64,000 bases of DNA, from positions 16,913 through 80,912 of the forward strand of contig JANRJY010000080.1 in NCBI GenBank assembly GCA_033763735.1. The letters run 5' to 3'. The position numbers and the translations under genes were made by a program. Below the pieces are notes generated by a model that searched no databases, was not told where the DNA came from, and was given only the letters and a program-made list of their open reading frames with translations. Source of the stretch: JANRJY01 sp033763735 (GTDB lineage Bacteria > Bacteroidota > Bacteroidia > Cytophagales > UBA9547). Positions 1 through 9,571 of the stretch are shown here, piece by piece; within the stretch, counting starts at the first letter, position 1, and every line of letters begins with the position of its first letter.

Positions 1-1911
1 ATTTCCTTGGTTTTTCATTTTGAAAACATCAATCTCAAATCCAAGTTTGCTCAAAGTGTTTTTAACTACAAACATTCCCAAATGCCCACTTGTATGACTA
101 CTTTCAGCATCATTTAATACATGAATTAAATGATGTGCCGGAATTCCAACTGTATCGTCTTCTACCACAATTTGAAACCCTTTATTATGATTTCTTCCAT
201 ATACCTTAATATGAATCATTTGACCCGGATTTTTAGGGTAGCTTATCGCGTTTTCAATTAGGTTTTGAAATGACAAATAAAATAAAACCGGATTCGTAAA
301 TAGCTGATCCTCATTGCTTAATTCATTTGTAAAAGAAACATTTTTCCAATTGTTCATTTTCTTGTTCTTTTCAACAATTTCGTCAAATATTCTTTTCACA
401 TTTACATTAGTGTTATTTTCAAGCGATTTGTCTAAAGTAGAAATTCGGAACATTTCTGATATTAATTTATCCAGATTACGAGCAATTTTTTCAACCTGAC
501 TAATACTTTCTCTATATCTTTCAATACTTTCATCCTGATGTGCCATATTGCATGAAGCTATCATTGAACGAAGTGGTCCTTTAATGTCAGTAGAAACTTT
601 GAGCGCATACAAATCAAGTTCTTCTTTTTTCTCTTCTAATTGTATAGTTCGCTGAGCTACTTTTATTTCAAGCTCTTCGTTTATTCTCTTTTGAATTTCT
701 CCTTGTTCTTTAACATAATCTCTGATTCTAATTGCCATTGCCCATGTTAGTGTTAACATTTCGATTGCAAACATGAACATTACAGCATAATATCCCAGCC
801 AATTATTCGGTATGATACTATATTTTTGAAGTAAGTCTGCTACTAACCCAAGCAATACAAACAAGCTTCCAAGTAATACCAAATAGTTTTTCAGGCTTTT
901 TTCTTTTAAATTATTTTTTGATTTCAGAAGTATATAAGCAAATGGAACCCAAGCCAATAGGAATCCTTCTTCGCGATAATTTAAATAAGAATCTAAAGCA
1001 ATAATAGCCCCTAAAACAATGACATCTTTTAATCCACTTAGTATATTGTTTTTAGAATATGTGAGAAATGGTAATTTTAAAAATGAAGTTCCATACAATA
1101 TATAAGCAGCGGAAAAAACAAACAAACTTATGGGTCGTAGAATGTGATTAATCTCTGGATTATTGGGCCATATAAACTCAAATCCTAAACCTACTCTACA
1201 TAAAAAATAAGTTCCTACCGCCAACACATATATACTATAGTACAAATATGAAACTTCTTTAATGCTGATGAATATAAATAATGATGCGACACAAGTAATC
1301 AATAACATTCCTAAAAATAAGGCAAGCATAAAATACTCGGTAGTGGCGTATCTTAAAAAAGTTTCGGGTTGGCTAATTACAACCATTAAGTTTACTTTTT
1401 CATTGGCTCTTACCCTGGCATATATTGTATAATTACCTGGCTGGTATTCATGAAGATTAAAAGCAAAGTTTTTATGCTCATATTCTCTTTGTGAAAAAGG
1501 TTTTGACATCCCTGTATAAAAAGTTGCATATCCATGATTATATGTGTTATTAGGCATATATAATTCCAAGTCTTGAATTTTAAAATCCAAAAACTCCAAT
1601 ACATACTTTTTGGAAAGTTTTTGAGGAACATCTAATTCTATTTTAATCCATTGCCATTTATCATAAGATTGATTCCAAGGCAATTTAGTATTAAATGGTT
1701 TGAATGAATTATCCAGATTCCCCTTTAAAATTTCACTTTTCTGAAGATTTTCTGATTCATCAATTATATATGTAAAATATTCGCTATCAAGAGATAATCT
1801 ATCAATTGTATTGTCCAAAAGCACATGTTTTTGACTAAAAGCACCATTTGAAAATAAAACAAAAAAAGACAGCGTTGTTAAAATGATTTTAATATTAATC
1901 TTCGTTTTCAT
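1..1911 (-). CDS. 7TM-DISM sensor histidine kinase, degenerate, partial (3' end off window)
   Basis: Translation from the ATG at 1911 is open for 637 codons to the window edge. Residues 1-27 are a signal peptide ending in a Ser-Gln. An extracytoplasmic 7TMR-DISMED2-like beta domain follows (about 40-180), then seven membrane segments (about 192-400), a coiled coil and a histidine-kinase core. The core is abnormal. The H-box reads VSTDIKGPLRS, so the phospho-acceptor His is Thr441 (codon 589-591). The N-box Asn is kept (NLIENA, Asn554). The G1 box reads EDDTVGIP, so the first Gly of DxGxG is Thr587. These kinases normally sense an extracellular ligand and phosphorylate a response regulator. 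This copy can probably neither autophosphorylate on His nor bind ATP normally, so it is either a pseudokinase or a decaying gene. No partner regulator is visible in the window. Confidence 0.85.
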   Translation of the reverse strand, partial: MKTKINIKIILTTLSFFVLFSNGAFSQKHVLLDNTIDRLSLDSEYFTYIIDESENLQKSEILKGNLDNSFKPFNTKLPWNQSYDKWQWIKIELDVPQKLSKKYVLEFLDFKIQDLELYMPNNTYNHGYATFYTGMSKPFSQREYEHKNFAFNLHEYQPGNYTIYARVRANEKVNLMVVISQPETFLRYATTEYFMLALFLGMLLITCVASLFIFISIKEVSYLYYSIYVLAVGTYFLCRVGLGFEFIWPNNPEINHILRPISLFVFSAAYILYGTSFLKLPFLTYSKNNILSGLKDVIVLGAIIALDSYLNYREEGFLLAWVPFAYILLKSKNNLKEKSLKNYLVLLGSLFVLLGLVADLLQKYSIIPNNWLGYYAVMFMFAIEMLTLTWAMAIRIRDYVKEQGEIQKRINEELEIKVAQRTIQLEEKKEELDLYALKVSTDIKGPLRSMIASCNMAHQDESIERYRESISQVEKIARNLDKLISEMFRISTLDKSLENNTNVNVKRIFDEIVEKNKKMNNWKNVSFTNELSNEDQLFTNPVLFYLSFQNLIENAISYPKNPGQMIHIKVYGRNHNKGFQIVVEDDTVGIPAHHLIHVLNDAESSHTSGHLGMFVVKNTLSKLGFEIDVFKMKNQGN

Positions 1912-2161
1912 TACTTATTTGATTTATATGAAGATTTTACCTTAAATGATTTATAAATATGAAGTTTTACGAATTTACTTTCTATTAGTTTTTGTAATGT
2001 ATGAAATTCAATGGATTAGTTTACTTTAAAAAATTAACAATTAATTAATATTTAGTAGTTTTTTTAAAAAAAAGGATAAAAATCAAAGATAATTCACAAC
2101 AATTTCTTGCTTTTTTGAATTATAATGCTTAAATAGATACCCATTTTATAAATAACTAGCT

Positions 2162-2371
2162 ATGGAATCGTTTATTACCATAAAATATGAAAGAGAACTT
2201 ATTAATGAAGCTATGAAATGTTATGGGAACTCTAATAAGCCTATAGGTCAAATAATTGAAGAATATATTACTAAAACTCTGGACAAAACAAACGAAGTAG
2301 TAGATAAGTCATTGCCAAAGTCGATTAGACCATTAAATTTGATTGATGATTTTATAAGCAAGAATAAATAA
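2162..2371 (+). CDS. small protein, possible ribbon-helix-helix antitoxin-like (DUF6364-like)
   Basis: This 69-residue protein opens with a short beta-like stretch (FITIKYERELINEAMK), followed by a helical segment with Gly-Gln-Ile-Ile-Glu-Glu-Tyr and a basic/acidic tail. The pattern 'beta strand, D/E-L-I-x-x-A-x-x-Y, helix, IIEEYI' resembles the DUF6364-type ribbon-helix-helix antitoxins that usually precede PIN-domain toxins. No toxin gene follows: the next gene is trmB, 28 bases on. The call rests on pattern only. It could be an orphan antitoxin, a remnant, or an unrelated small protein. It starts at the ATG at 2162 after a 250-base intergenic region in which I see no other gene. Confidence 0.4.
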   Translation: MESFITIKYERELINEAMKCYGNSNKPIGQIIEEYITKTLDKTNEVVDKSLPKSIRPLNLIDDFISKNK

Positions 2372-2379
2372 GCTTTTAT

Positions 2380-2387
2380 TATTTTTG
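2380..2387 (+). promoter_or_regulatory. -7 promoter box TATTTTTG for trmB
   Basis: This is an exact match to the Bacteroidota consensus TAnnTTTG, 13 bases before the ATG at 2400. Transcription would begin a few bases before that ATG. It also argues that the upstream in-frame TTG at 2385, which lies inside the box, is not the start codon. Confidence 0.5.
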
Positions 2388-2399
2388 CCACATTCAATT

Positions 2400-3053
2400 A
2401 TGGGCAAAAACAAACTTTTTCGTTTCGCAGTAAACGAACTACAACCAAATATTATTCAAGCAGGAAAACCTTTATACCAAACCATTATCGGGAATTGGAA
2501 TCTGACTTACTTTCAAAATAGTAACCCTATAGTTTTGGAATTAGGCTGTGGAGACGGTGAATACACAGTTGGATTGGCCCAGAAATATCCGGATAAAAAT
2601 TTTATTGGAATGGACATTAAAGGTTCGCGAATATATAAAGGAAGTATTCTGGCAACTGAATTACATTTGGAAAATGTAGCTTTCCTCCGTTCAAAAATCG
2701 ATTATATCCATGAGTTTTTTGTTAAAGATGAAGTATCTGAAATTTGGATTACTTTTCCTGACCCACAACCCAAAGATTATCAAGAAAAAAAAAGACTAAC
2801 CCATCCACGATTTTTGGAAAAATATAAATCCATTATAAAAAATGAAGGAATTATTCATTTAAAAACCGACAGCCTTCCTTTGTATTTGTACACATTACAG
2901 GTTATAAATGATTTAAAGTTAAATATAATTCATTCAACTGATGATTTATATGCTACCGAACTCCAATCGATTCATATGGGAATTCAAACAAAATATGAAA
3001 AGATGTTTTTAAAAGAAAGTAAAAAAATCAATTACCTTTCTTTCAAGTTTTAA
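2400..3053 (+). CDS. trmB: tRNA (guanine-N7-)-methyltransferase
   Basis: This class I SAM-dependent methyltransferase makes m7G46 in the variable loop of tRNAs. It has 217 residues, usual for the family. The SAM motif is VLELGCGDGEYT, followed by NFIGMDIKGSR. The TrmB motif ITFPDPQPKDYQEKKRLTHPRF holds the catalytic Asp/Pro-rich loop. A motif typical of the C-terminus (ATELQSIHMGIQTKYEKMF) matches the usual T-x-Y-E-x-x-F end. The start is placed at the ATG at 2400 (MGKNKLFRF) rather than the TTG at 2385, because a -7 promoter box overlaps the TTG. It stands alone, with no co-transcribed neighbour apparent. Confidence 0.93.
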   Translation: MGKNKLFRFAVNELQPNIIQAGKPLYQTIIGNWNLTYFQNSNPIVLELGCGDGEYTVGLAQKYPDKNFIGMDIKGSRIYKGSILATELHLENVAFLRSKIDYIHEFFVKDEVSEIWITFPDPQPKDYQEKKRLTHPRFLEKYKSIIKNEGIIHLKTDSLPLYLYTLQVINDLKLNIIHSTDDLYATELQSIHMGIQTKYEKMFLKESKKINYLSFKF

Positions 3054-3202
3054 AAATTAATAATTGTTTTTTAGGTTAAACTTTTTGCTTTGACGTATTA
3101 TAATAAAAGTATTAAATTCAATAAGTTAACAAAATATTTGTTCGTTATTTAAATTCAAATTTATTTAATTAACACATTGATATTCAGATATATATATTAT
3201 TT

Positions 3203-3210
3203 TATATTTG
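3203..3210 (+). promoter_or_regulatory. -7 promoter box TATATTTG
   Basis: Exact TAnnTTTG match in the AT-rich gap between trmB and the DUF1553 gene, 42 bases before the ATG at 3252. It is probably the promoter of the three-gene cytochrome/DUF1501 set. The rest of 3054-3251 shows no gene. Confidence 0.4.
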
Positions 3211-3251
3211 TTTTTTGTATTCAATTTTACTAATTATGCATTTAGATAATT

Positions 3252-6200
3252 ATGATTACAACACTTAGATTTCAAATACTTTTTTTACTTTTTATATTAA
3301 CCATACTCCTGCATTTACATTGTAGCAAAACGGTAGATGAAAGTATATTAATCGCCAAAGCAGATAGTTTGCCTCAAAAGGTGGATTTTAACTTACATAT
3401 TCGACCTATTTTATCTGACAAGTGTTTTAATTGTCATGGACCGGACGAAAAGAAAAGGGAGGCTGGATTGCGCTTAGATAACCTTGAAGGAGCTACAACT
3501 TCTATAGAAGGACGTAAGCCTATTAGTCCTGGAAATCTTTCAAAAAGTGAAGTTTTTCATCGCATAATGACAACTGATAAAAGATTGATTATGCCGTTGC
3601 ATTCCAGCAATTTAGTGCTTTCAGATTTGGAAAAAGCAACGATTGCAAAGTGGATCAAACAAGGTGCTGAATACAAACCCCTTTGGTCATTACTTCCCAT
3701 AGAAGTTTCAAATATTCCTGAAGTAAAAAATAAAGCTTTTGTCAAAAACGAAATTGATAACTTTATACTACAAAAAATGGAGTTTAATGGCTTAAATCCA
3801 TCCAAAGAAGCTCCAAAAGAGGTTTTAATTCGAAGATTAAGTTTGGATATAACAGGTTTGCCTCCAACCATTGAAGCAATCGATTCATTTTTGAACGATA
3901 ATAGCGCTAATGCTTATGAGAAACAAGTAGATAAATACTTAAAATCTCCTCATTATGGTGAAAAAATGGCATATGATTGGATGGATGTAGCCCGATATGC
4001 TGATAGTCATGGTTACCAGGATGATGGATATAGGAATAGTTACCATTGGAGAGATTATGTTATCAATTCTTTTAATCAAAATAAACCTTATAATGAATTC
4101 ACCATTGAACAAATTGCCGGTGATTTACTGCCTTATGCAACAAAGGATCAATTGATTGCAACTGGATTTAATCGTAATCACGCACAAAACAAAGAAGGAG
4201 GAATAATAGATGAAGAATTCAGGGTTGAGTATGTTCTCGATAGGGTAAATACGATTGGAAAAGCATACTTAGGACTTACAGTGGAATGTGCACGTTGTCA
4301 CGACCACAAATTTGACCCAATAACAAGAAAACATTATTACGAATTATCCGCTTTTTTCAACAAAGGTAATGAGGCTGGATGGATTCCTAACTTTGCCACA
4401 CCAGGCCCCACTCTAACAATTTATACTAAACTGGAACAAAAAAAGCTGGATAGTATCAGTTTGCTGATTAATGAAAAGCAAAAAGAATTGTCTGAATACA
4501 TGAAACAAAATCAAAGTAAAGTATTGGAATGGAAAAAAAATGGATCAGTTCAAATTGAATCTGGTCTAAAGGCATTGTTTCACTTTGACACAATAAAGGC
4601 TGTAACAATTACAAAAAACGAATGGAATTGGAGTAAAAACAAAATGGAAAATAAAAAAATCAAAAGCACTGGTGAGTTAAATGCCGCAAATAAGGATTTG
4701 AAAGCGGATATTAACATTGAAACAAAAATTGTTAAAGGGAGGCTAAACAATGCATTAGAATTAATTCAGGACAAGCCTATTTATCTTTATGACAATCAAG
4801 GCATATATGAAAGATATGAAGATTTTACATTTGCATTTTGGATTAACCCAAAAAATAATAACCCTCAAGGACAAATTATTTTCTCCAGAGCCAAAAGTAT
4901 TTATGATGCCAACGCTGGTTTTGAATTAATATTGGACAAAGATAGCACACTGCTATTCAGAATGATAGCCCGATTCAGGGACAATATGATTGAAATAAAA
5001 TCAAATGATAAAATTGATTTTAATAGATGGAATCATATTGCACTTTCATATGACGGTTCAAGCAAAGCCAAAGGAGTGAAGTTATATAACAACGGTAAGT
5101 TAATGGAAACCAAAACATTAATTGACGGACTTACAAAGGGATTTAAGTTACCATATGTATTTGCCAAAAGATACAAGGAATTTATAAGCGATGGGAAAGG
5201 TAATTTTGATTATTTAAAACAAGGAGATTTTAAAATCGGAGCCCAAGATGGTAATTATAAGTTCCCCTCCATTTCAAAAGCAGCCTTTGATGAATTTTAT
5301 ATCTACAGCAGGGAATTGGTACCTGATGAGATAAAATTACTCTCCCAATTAAAAAATCCTATTCAAATAGCAGATACTAAAAGCAAAGATATTACAAAAG
5401 TTTACTTTGAGACGTCTGATTTAAATTACATAAAGTTGAAAAAAGAATTAATTAAACTAAAATTATCTAAGAATGAAATCGAAACTAACGCTGAAGATAT
5501 CATGATAAGTGCAGACGGAAATAATCGTACAACTTATATGCTTGAGAGAGGCGTTTATGATGCACATGGTGATACCGTTAGCGCTTCTACACCACAAGTA
5601 ATATTGCCATTTGACAATAAGAAATATCCCAAAAACCGATTAGGACTTGCTCAATGGATAGTTGACAAAGATAACCCTCTTACACCTAGAGTTACTGTAA
5701 ATAGATATTGGCAAATATTTTTTGGCCAAGGTATAGTTACAAGTAGTGGCGATTTTGGAAACCAAGGCTCTTTGCCTAGTCATCCTGAATTACTTGATTA
5801 TTTGGCCTCTGAGTTAGTTAATTCAAACTGGAACATTAAAAATTTAGTCAAAAAAATAGTGATGTCACATACATATAGGCAGTCATCCAAAATAGAACCC
5901 CAAATGCTACAAAAAGACCCTTATAACACTTTTTATTCAAGGGCACCTCGATTTCGATTGCCTTTTGAACTCATTCGAGATCAGGCGCTTGCAGCCAGTG
6001 GAATTCTTAACGACACCATTGGAGGATTGAGTGTATTTCCTTACCAACCTGCCAATCTTTGGGAAGAAAAAACATCAGGTAGATTTCTGGCATTTTATAC
6101 ACAATCTCACGGAAAGGATTTGTACAGAAGATCATTATACACTTTTTTTAAACGAAGTGCTCCACCACCTACAATTATGACTTTTGATGCTTCGGATCGT

Positions 6201-6581
6201 TCTTATTGTACCGTAAAAAAAAGCAACACAAATACACCTTTGCAAGCTTTGGTGCTACTCAATGACCCTCAATTACTAGAAGCAGCAAGAGTTTTTGCTG
6301 AGAAAATTGTTGCCAATGGAGGCAATACTTTAGAAAATAGGATTACTTATGCATTTCGATTGATAACCTCTCGTACACCAACTCGTAAAGAAATTGAAAT
6401 TTTGGTTAATCAATATCAATATGAACTTGCCAGATTCAAAAATAATCCTAAACAGGTAGCCGGTTTTTTGAACAATGGCGAATATGGAATTAATAGAAAA
6501 CTTAATCCATTTGAATTAGCTGCATTTTCTGTAATAGCACATACTTTATTGAACTTGGATGAAGTAATAAACAAAAGTTAG
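3252..6581 (+). CDS. Planctomycete-type cytochrome/DUF1549/LamG/DUF1553 exported protein
   Basis: A 1109-residue exported protein. The N-terminal hydrophobic segment ends at Cys24, but the lipobox (LHLHC) is weak. Domains in order: PSCyt1 with CFNCH (Cys58, Cys61, His62) in a 'CFNCHGP' context; PSCyt2/DUF1549 with a second CxxCH (CARCHDH, Cys346-Cys349-His350); a LamG/concanavalin-like insert (about 480-700, 'FTFAFWINPKNN'); and PSD1/DUF1553 (about 790-1085, 'RVTVNRYWQIFFGQGIV'). Proteins of this type are abundant in Planctomycetes and some Bacteroidota and are nearly always paired with a DUF1501 protein, as here 26 bases downstream. Roles in sulfated-polysaccharide breakdown or periplasmic electron transfer have been proposed; none is proven. 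The function remains unassigned. Confidence 0.88.
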   Translation: MITTLRFQILFLLFILTILLHLHCSKTVDESILIAKADSLPQKVDFNLHIRPILSDKCFNCHGPDEKKREAGLRLDNLEGATTSIEGRKPISPGNLSKSEVFHRIMTTDKRLIMPLHSSNLVLSDLEKATIAKWIKQGAEYKPLWSLLPIEVSNIPEVKNKAFVKNEIDNFILQKMEFNGLNPSKEAPKEVLIRRLSLDITGLPPTIEAIDSFLNDNSANAYEKQVDKYLKSPHYGEKMAYDWMDVARYADSHGYQDDGYRNSYHWRDYVINSFNQNKPYNEFTIEQIAGDLLPYATKDQLIATGFNRNHAQNKEGGIIDEEFRVEYVLDRVNTIGKAYLGLTVECARCHDHKFDPITRKHYYELSAFFNKGNEAGWIPNFATPGPTLTIYTKLEQKKLDSISLLINEKQKELSEYMKQNQSKVLEWKKNGSVQIESGLKALFHFDTIKAVTITKNEWNWSKNKMENKKIKSTGELNAANKDLKADINIETKIVKGRLNNALELIQDKPIYLYDNQGIYERYEDFTFAFWINPKNNNPQGQIIFSRAKSIYDANAGFELILDKDSTLLFRMIARFRDNMIEIKSNDKIDFNRWNHIALSYDGSSKAKGVKLYNNGKLMETKTLIDGLTKGFKLPYVFAKRYKEFISDGKGNFDYLKQGDFKIGAQDGNYKFPSISKAAFDEFYIYSRELVPDEIKLLSQLKNPIQIADTKSKDITKVYFETSDLNYIKLKKELIKLKLSKNEIETNAEDIMISADGNNRTTYMLERGVYDAHGDTVSASTPQVILPFDNKKYPKNRLGLAQWIVDKDNPLTPRVTVNRYWQIFFGQGIVTSSGDFGNQGSLPSHPELLDYLASELVNSNWNIKNLVKKIVMSHTYRQSSKIEPQMLQKDPYNTFYSRAPRFRLPFELIRDQALAASGILNDTIGGLSVFPYQPANLWEEKTSGRFLAFYTQSHGKDLYRRSLYTFFKRSAPPPTIMTFDASDRSYCTVKKSNTNTPLQALVLLNDPQLLEAARVFAEKIVANGGNTLENRITYAFRLITSRTPTRKEIEILVNQYQYELARFKNNPKQVAGFLNNGEYGINRKLNPFELAAFSVIAHTLLNLDEVINKS

Positions 6582-6607
6582 AATTAATAGGATTTAAATA
6601 TTTCAAA

Positions 6608-8068
6608 ATGAATGAAATAGACAAAATAGAAGATAACTATAACCGAAGAAACTTCTTATTTAAAGCATCTTTAGGTTTTGGTGGATTGGCGCTTGCTCAA
6701 TTGATGGGAAGCCAAAATTTACTTGCTTCTGACAATGCTAAAACACCCATTGGCGTGTTAGGTGCGCCACATTTTGCTCCAAAAGCAAAGCGAGTAATTT
6801 ATTTGTTTCAAAATGGAGCTCCTTCTCAAATTGATTTGTTCGATTACAAACCAACCTTGATTAAAATGCAAGGTCAAGAGTTACCTGAATCCATACGTAA
6901 AAGTCAAAGACTTACAGGAATGACTGCTAATCAAAGTAAATTTCCTTTGATGGGTACGCCTTACAAATTTAAACAGCATGGTAAAAGTGGTGCTTATATA
7001 AGTGAATTGCTCCCAAATATCGCATCAGTGGCTGATGAATTGTGTTTTATCAAAACGATGAACACTGAAGCAATCAACCACGATCCTGCAATTACTTTTT
7101 TCCAAACAGGCTCACAACAAGCAGGTCGTCCCTCAATTGGTTCATGGTTGAGTTATGGACTAGGTAGCGACAATAAAAACTTACCTGCATTTACGGTACT
7201 ACTTTCTCGAGGCACAGGTCGTCCGTTTGACCAACCTGTGTATTCACGACTTTGGGGAAATGGTTTCCTACCTTCCATTCATCAAGGGGTTCAATTCAGA
7301 TCGGGTAAAGATCCAGTGTTGTATTTGAATGATCCGGAAGGACTTAAAGGTATGGATAGAAGGAAAATGCTTGATTACCTGGCTGATATGAACAAATTAA
7401 ACTTTGAGGCTTATGGTGACCCGGAAATAAATACTCGAATAGCCCAATATGAAATGGCATATCGAATGCAAACTTCCGTGCCAGAAGCAATGAGTATAAA
7501 AGACGAACCTGAAGAAACCTTCGAATTGTATGGCCCAGATAGTCGCAAACCGGGCACGTTTGCAGCCAACTGTATTTTGGCCAGAAGACTCGCTGAACGT
7601 GATGTAAAATTCGTACAATTGTATCACTTGGGTTGGGATGTTCACAATAATTTAACAGATGGTCTTCCTAAACAGTGCAAAGACGTAGATCAGGCGTCTG
7701 CTGCTTTAGTTAAAGACTTGAAAAGAAGAGGTTTGCTTGACGAAACTTTGGTAATATGGGGAGGTGAATTTGGTAGAACTAATTATGTACAGGGTAGTCA
7801 AGAATATGCACAATTCGGTAGAGATCATCATCCACGTTGTTTTACTATTTGGATGGCTGGAGGTGGAATAAAACCAGGTATTTCTTATGGAGAAACAGAC
7901 GAATTTTCATATAACATTGCCAAAGATGGCGTACATGTTCATGATTTTCAAGCAACTTTAATGCACTTGTTAGGTATTGACCACGAAAAACTAACCTACA
8001 AATTTCAAGGAAGACGCTTTAGACTTACCGATGTTCATGGACATGTGGTGAAAGATATAATAGCCTAG
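6608..8068 (+). CDS. DUF1501 exported protein (sulfatase-like fold), Tat signal
   Basis: A 486-residue DUF1501 protein. The N-terminus carries a twin-arginine motif (NRRNFLFK, Arg13-Arg14) before a hydrophobic stretch, so export as a folded protein by Tat is likely. Conserved stretches include 'KRVIYLFQNGAPSQIDLFDYKP', 'NHDPAITFFQTGS', 'IWGGEFGRTN' and 'GRDHHPRCFTIWMAGGG'. His and Asp residues in these stretches suggest an alkaline-phosphatase/sulfatase-superfamily metal site. It follows the DUF1553 gene by 26 bases and is presumably co-transcribed and functionally coupled to it. The substrate is unknown; sulfated glycans have been suggested for planctomycete homologues. Confidence 0.9.
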   Translation: MNEIDKIEDNYNRRNFLFKASLGFGGLALAQLMGSQNLLASDNAKTPIGVLGAPHFAPKAKRVIYLFQNGAPSQIDLFDYKPTLIKMQGQELPESIRKSQRLTGMTANQSKFPLMGTPYKFKQHGKSGAYISELLPNIASVADELCFIKTMNTEAINHDPAITFFQTGSQQAGRPSIGSWLSYGLGSDNKNLPAFTVLLSRGTGRPFDQPVYSRLWGNGFLPSIHQGVQFRSGKDPVLYLNDPEGLKGMDRRKMLDYLADMNKLNFEAYGDPEINTRIAQYEMAYRMQTSVPEAMSIKDEPEETFELYGPDSRKPGTFAANCILARRLAERDVKFVQLYHLGWDVHNNLTDGLPKQCKDVDQASAALVKDLKRRGLLDETLVIWGGEFGRTNYVQGSQEYAQFGRDHHPRCFTIWMAGGGIKPGISYGETDEFSYNIAKDGVHVHDFQATLMHLLGIDHEKLTYKFQGRRFRLTDVHGHVVKDIIA

Positions 8069-8140
8069 TTATGAGCAAGTAGCGATTAGCGTTTGAAATG
8101 AATTCTATTATTTATATCAAATTTAACTCTAAGAATTAAT

Positions 8141-8167
8141 ATTCAACATTTAAAACTTAACATTTAA
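8141..8167 (+). repeat. 27-nt AT-rich dispersed repeat, copy 1
   Basis: This stretch matches the reverse complement of 53547-53573 at 25 of 27 positions. It lies in the 110-base gap before the DUF2231 gene. Both copies are built from the unit 'AACATTTAA'. See findings. Confidence 0.5.
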
Positions 8168-8178
8168 CATTTATCAAT

Positions 8179-9534
8179 TTGTTTGAAAATATCGGCCATC
8201 TGCATCCACTCATTGTTCATTTACCAATTGGTATTTTGATTTTAGTTTCGCTTTTTGAAATTATTGCTATCAATCCAAATTGGAAGTCAATTGCTTCACA
8301 AAACTTTTGGCTATTATTATTTGGTTCCATTACAGCAATTCTCTCTTGCTTTGTTGGGTTTGCACTCGAAAATGAAGGTGGTTATGATCATGATTTGGTC
8401 GAAAAACATGAACTATTTGGAATTATTACAGCGATTATTTCAGTTATAGCTTTGAGTTTGAATTGGGCCAAAAACAAGTTTCTTTCCAGAAAAATTTCGT
8501 TTGCATACCAAGTAATGGCATTCTCATTCTTACCATTACTCTCAATTACAGGACATTATGGAGGTTCATTGACGCACGGAGAGGATTATTTGAACGAAAT
8601 ACTTTCTTTTGAAAATGAAAGTCAAACGGCCAGTGAATTTATTGAACGAAAAGAAATTCAAAATTTAGATGATGCCGTACTTTATTCCGATGTGATATAT
8701 CCAATTCTCAATCAAAAATGCGAATCGTGTCATGGACCTTCAAAATCCAAAGGCGGATTTATGTTACATACATACGATGCATTGCTTAAAGGCGGAAAAT
8801 CAGGCAATCAAATAGTAGCAGGAGCTGCGTTCCAAAGTGGATTTTATCAAAGAATGATGTTGCCTGTCGATAACAAAATGCATATGCCTCCTAAAGGTTC
8901 AGATCCCCTGGATAAAAATGAACTCTCTTTAATTGAATGGTGGATCAACCACGAAGCCTCTAATAATAAGAAGGTTAGCGAGTTGAATGTAAGTGAAGAA
9001 GATAAATTATATCTAAGAAAAATATTGGATTTAAATGAACAACCCACCGGCCCATTTGCCTTAGAAATTGCACCTGCAAATGAATCAAAAATTGCAGAAC
9101 TTGAACAATTGGGATTCACCATTCGGAAAATATCCCAAAAAACCAACTTATTAAGCGTAACTGCATCCCGAAATATTAAAATTAATGATGAAGCTGTTGC
9201 AAAGTTAAACACAATTGCAAATAACATTGCTTCATTGGATTTGAGCAAAACTGGTATTTCTAATAAATGTGCCAATGCAATTGCAAATCTTCCGAATCTT
9301 ACAAAAATATTCCTTCAACAAACCAATATTTCTGATGAATTGATTGTTCAATTAACCAAACTTAATTACTTGGAATACATTAATTTAAATCAAACAAAAG
9401 TTTCAGAAAACGGAATTAAAAAGCTGATTATTTCACCTTCATTAAAAACAGTAGTTATTTGGAAAACGAATATTTCTCCTAATTCTGTAAACACACTTGG
9501 AGCGCAAAGATCAGATTTGAAAATAATTAATTAA
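8179..9534 (+). CDS. DUF2231 membrane domain + Planctomycete cytochrome c + LRR-like protein
   Basis: A 451-residue membrane protein. Residues 1-150 form a DUF2231-type four-helix membrane domain (signature HPLIVHLPIGILI). Next comes a PSCyt1 heme domain with CESCHGP (Cys181, Cys184, His185). The C-terminal 150 residues are leucine-rich-repeat-like (LDLSKTGIS, IFLQQTNIS, INLNQTKVS, each about 24 residues apart). The only plausible start is the TTG at 8179: upstream the frame has no ATG before a stop at 8158. It is third in a row with the DUF1553 and DUF1501 genes and probably anchors their electron transfer or complex in the inner membrane. The exact function is unknown. Confidence 0.85.
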   Translation: MFENIGHLHPLIVHLPIGILILVSLFEIIAINPNWKSIASQNFWLLLFGSITAILSCFVGFALENEGGYDHDLVEKHELFGIITAIISVIALSLNWAKNKFLSRKISFAYQVMAFSFLPLLSITGHYGGSLTHGEDYLNEILSFENESQTASEFIERKEIQNLDDAVLYSDVIYPILNQKCESCHGPSKSKGGFMLHTYDALLKGGKSGNQIVAGAAFQSGFYQRMMLPVDNKMHMPPKGSDPLDKNELSLIEWWINHEASNNKKVSELNVSEEDKLYLRKILDLNEQPTGPFALEIAPANESKIAELEQLGFTIRKISQKTNLLSVTASRNIKINDEAVAKLNTIANNIASLDLSKTGISNKCANAIANLPNLTKIFLQQTNISDELIVQLTKLNYLEYINLNQTKVSENGIKKLIISPSLKTVVIWKTNISPNSVNTLGAQRSDLKIIN

Positions 9535-9571
9535 ATATTTTACAAAAGAAAGTAATTAATGTACTCATTAG

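Noticed and set aside
2385..2399. TTG upstream start for trmB
   Set aside because: It lies within a -7 promoter box and adds five residues not typical of TrmB.
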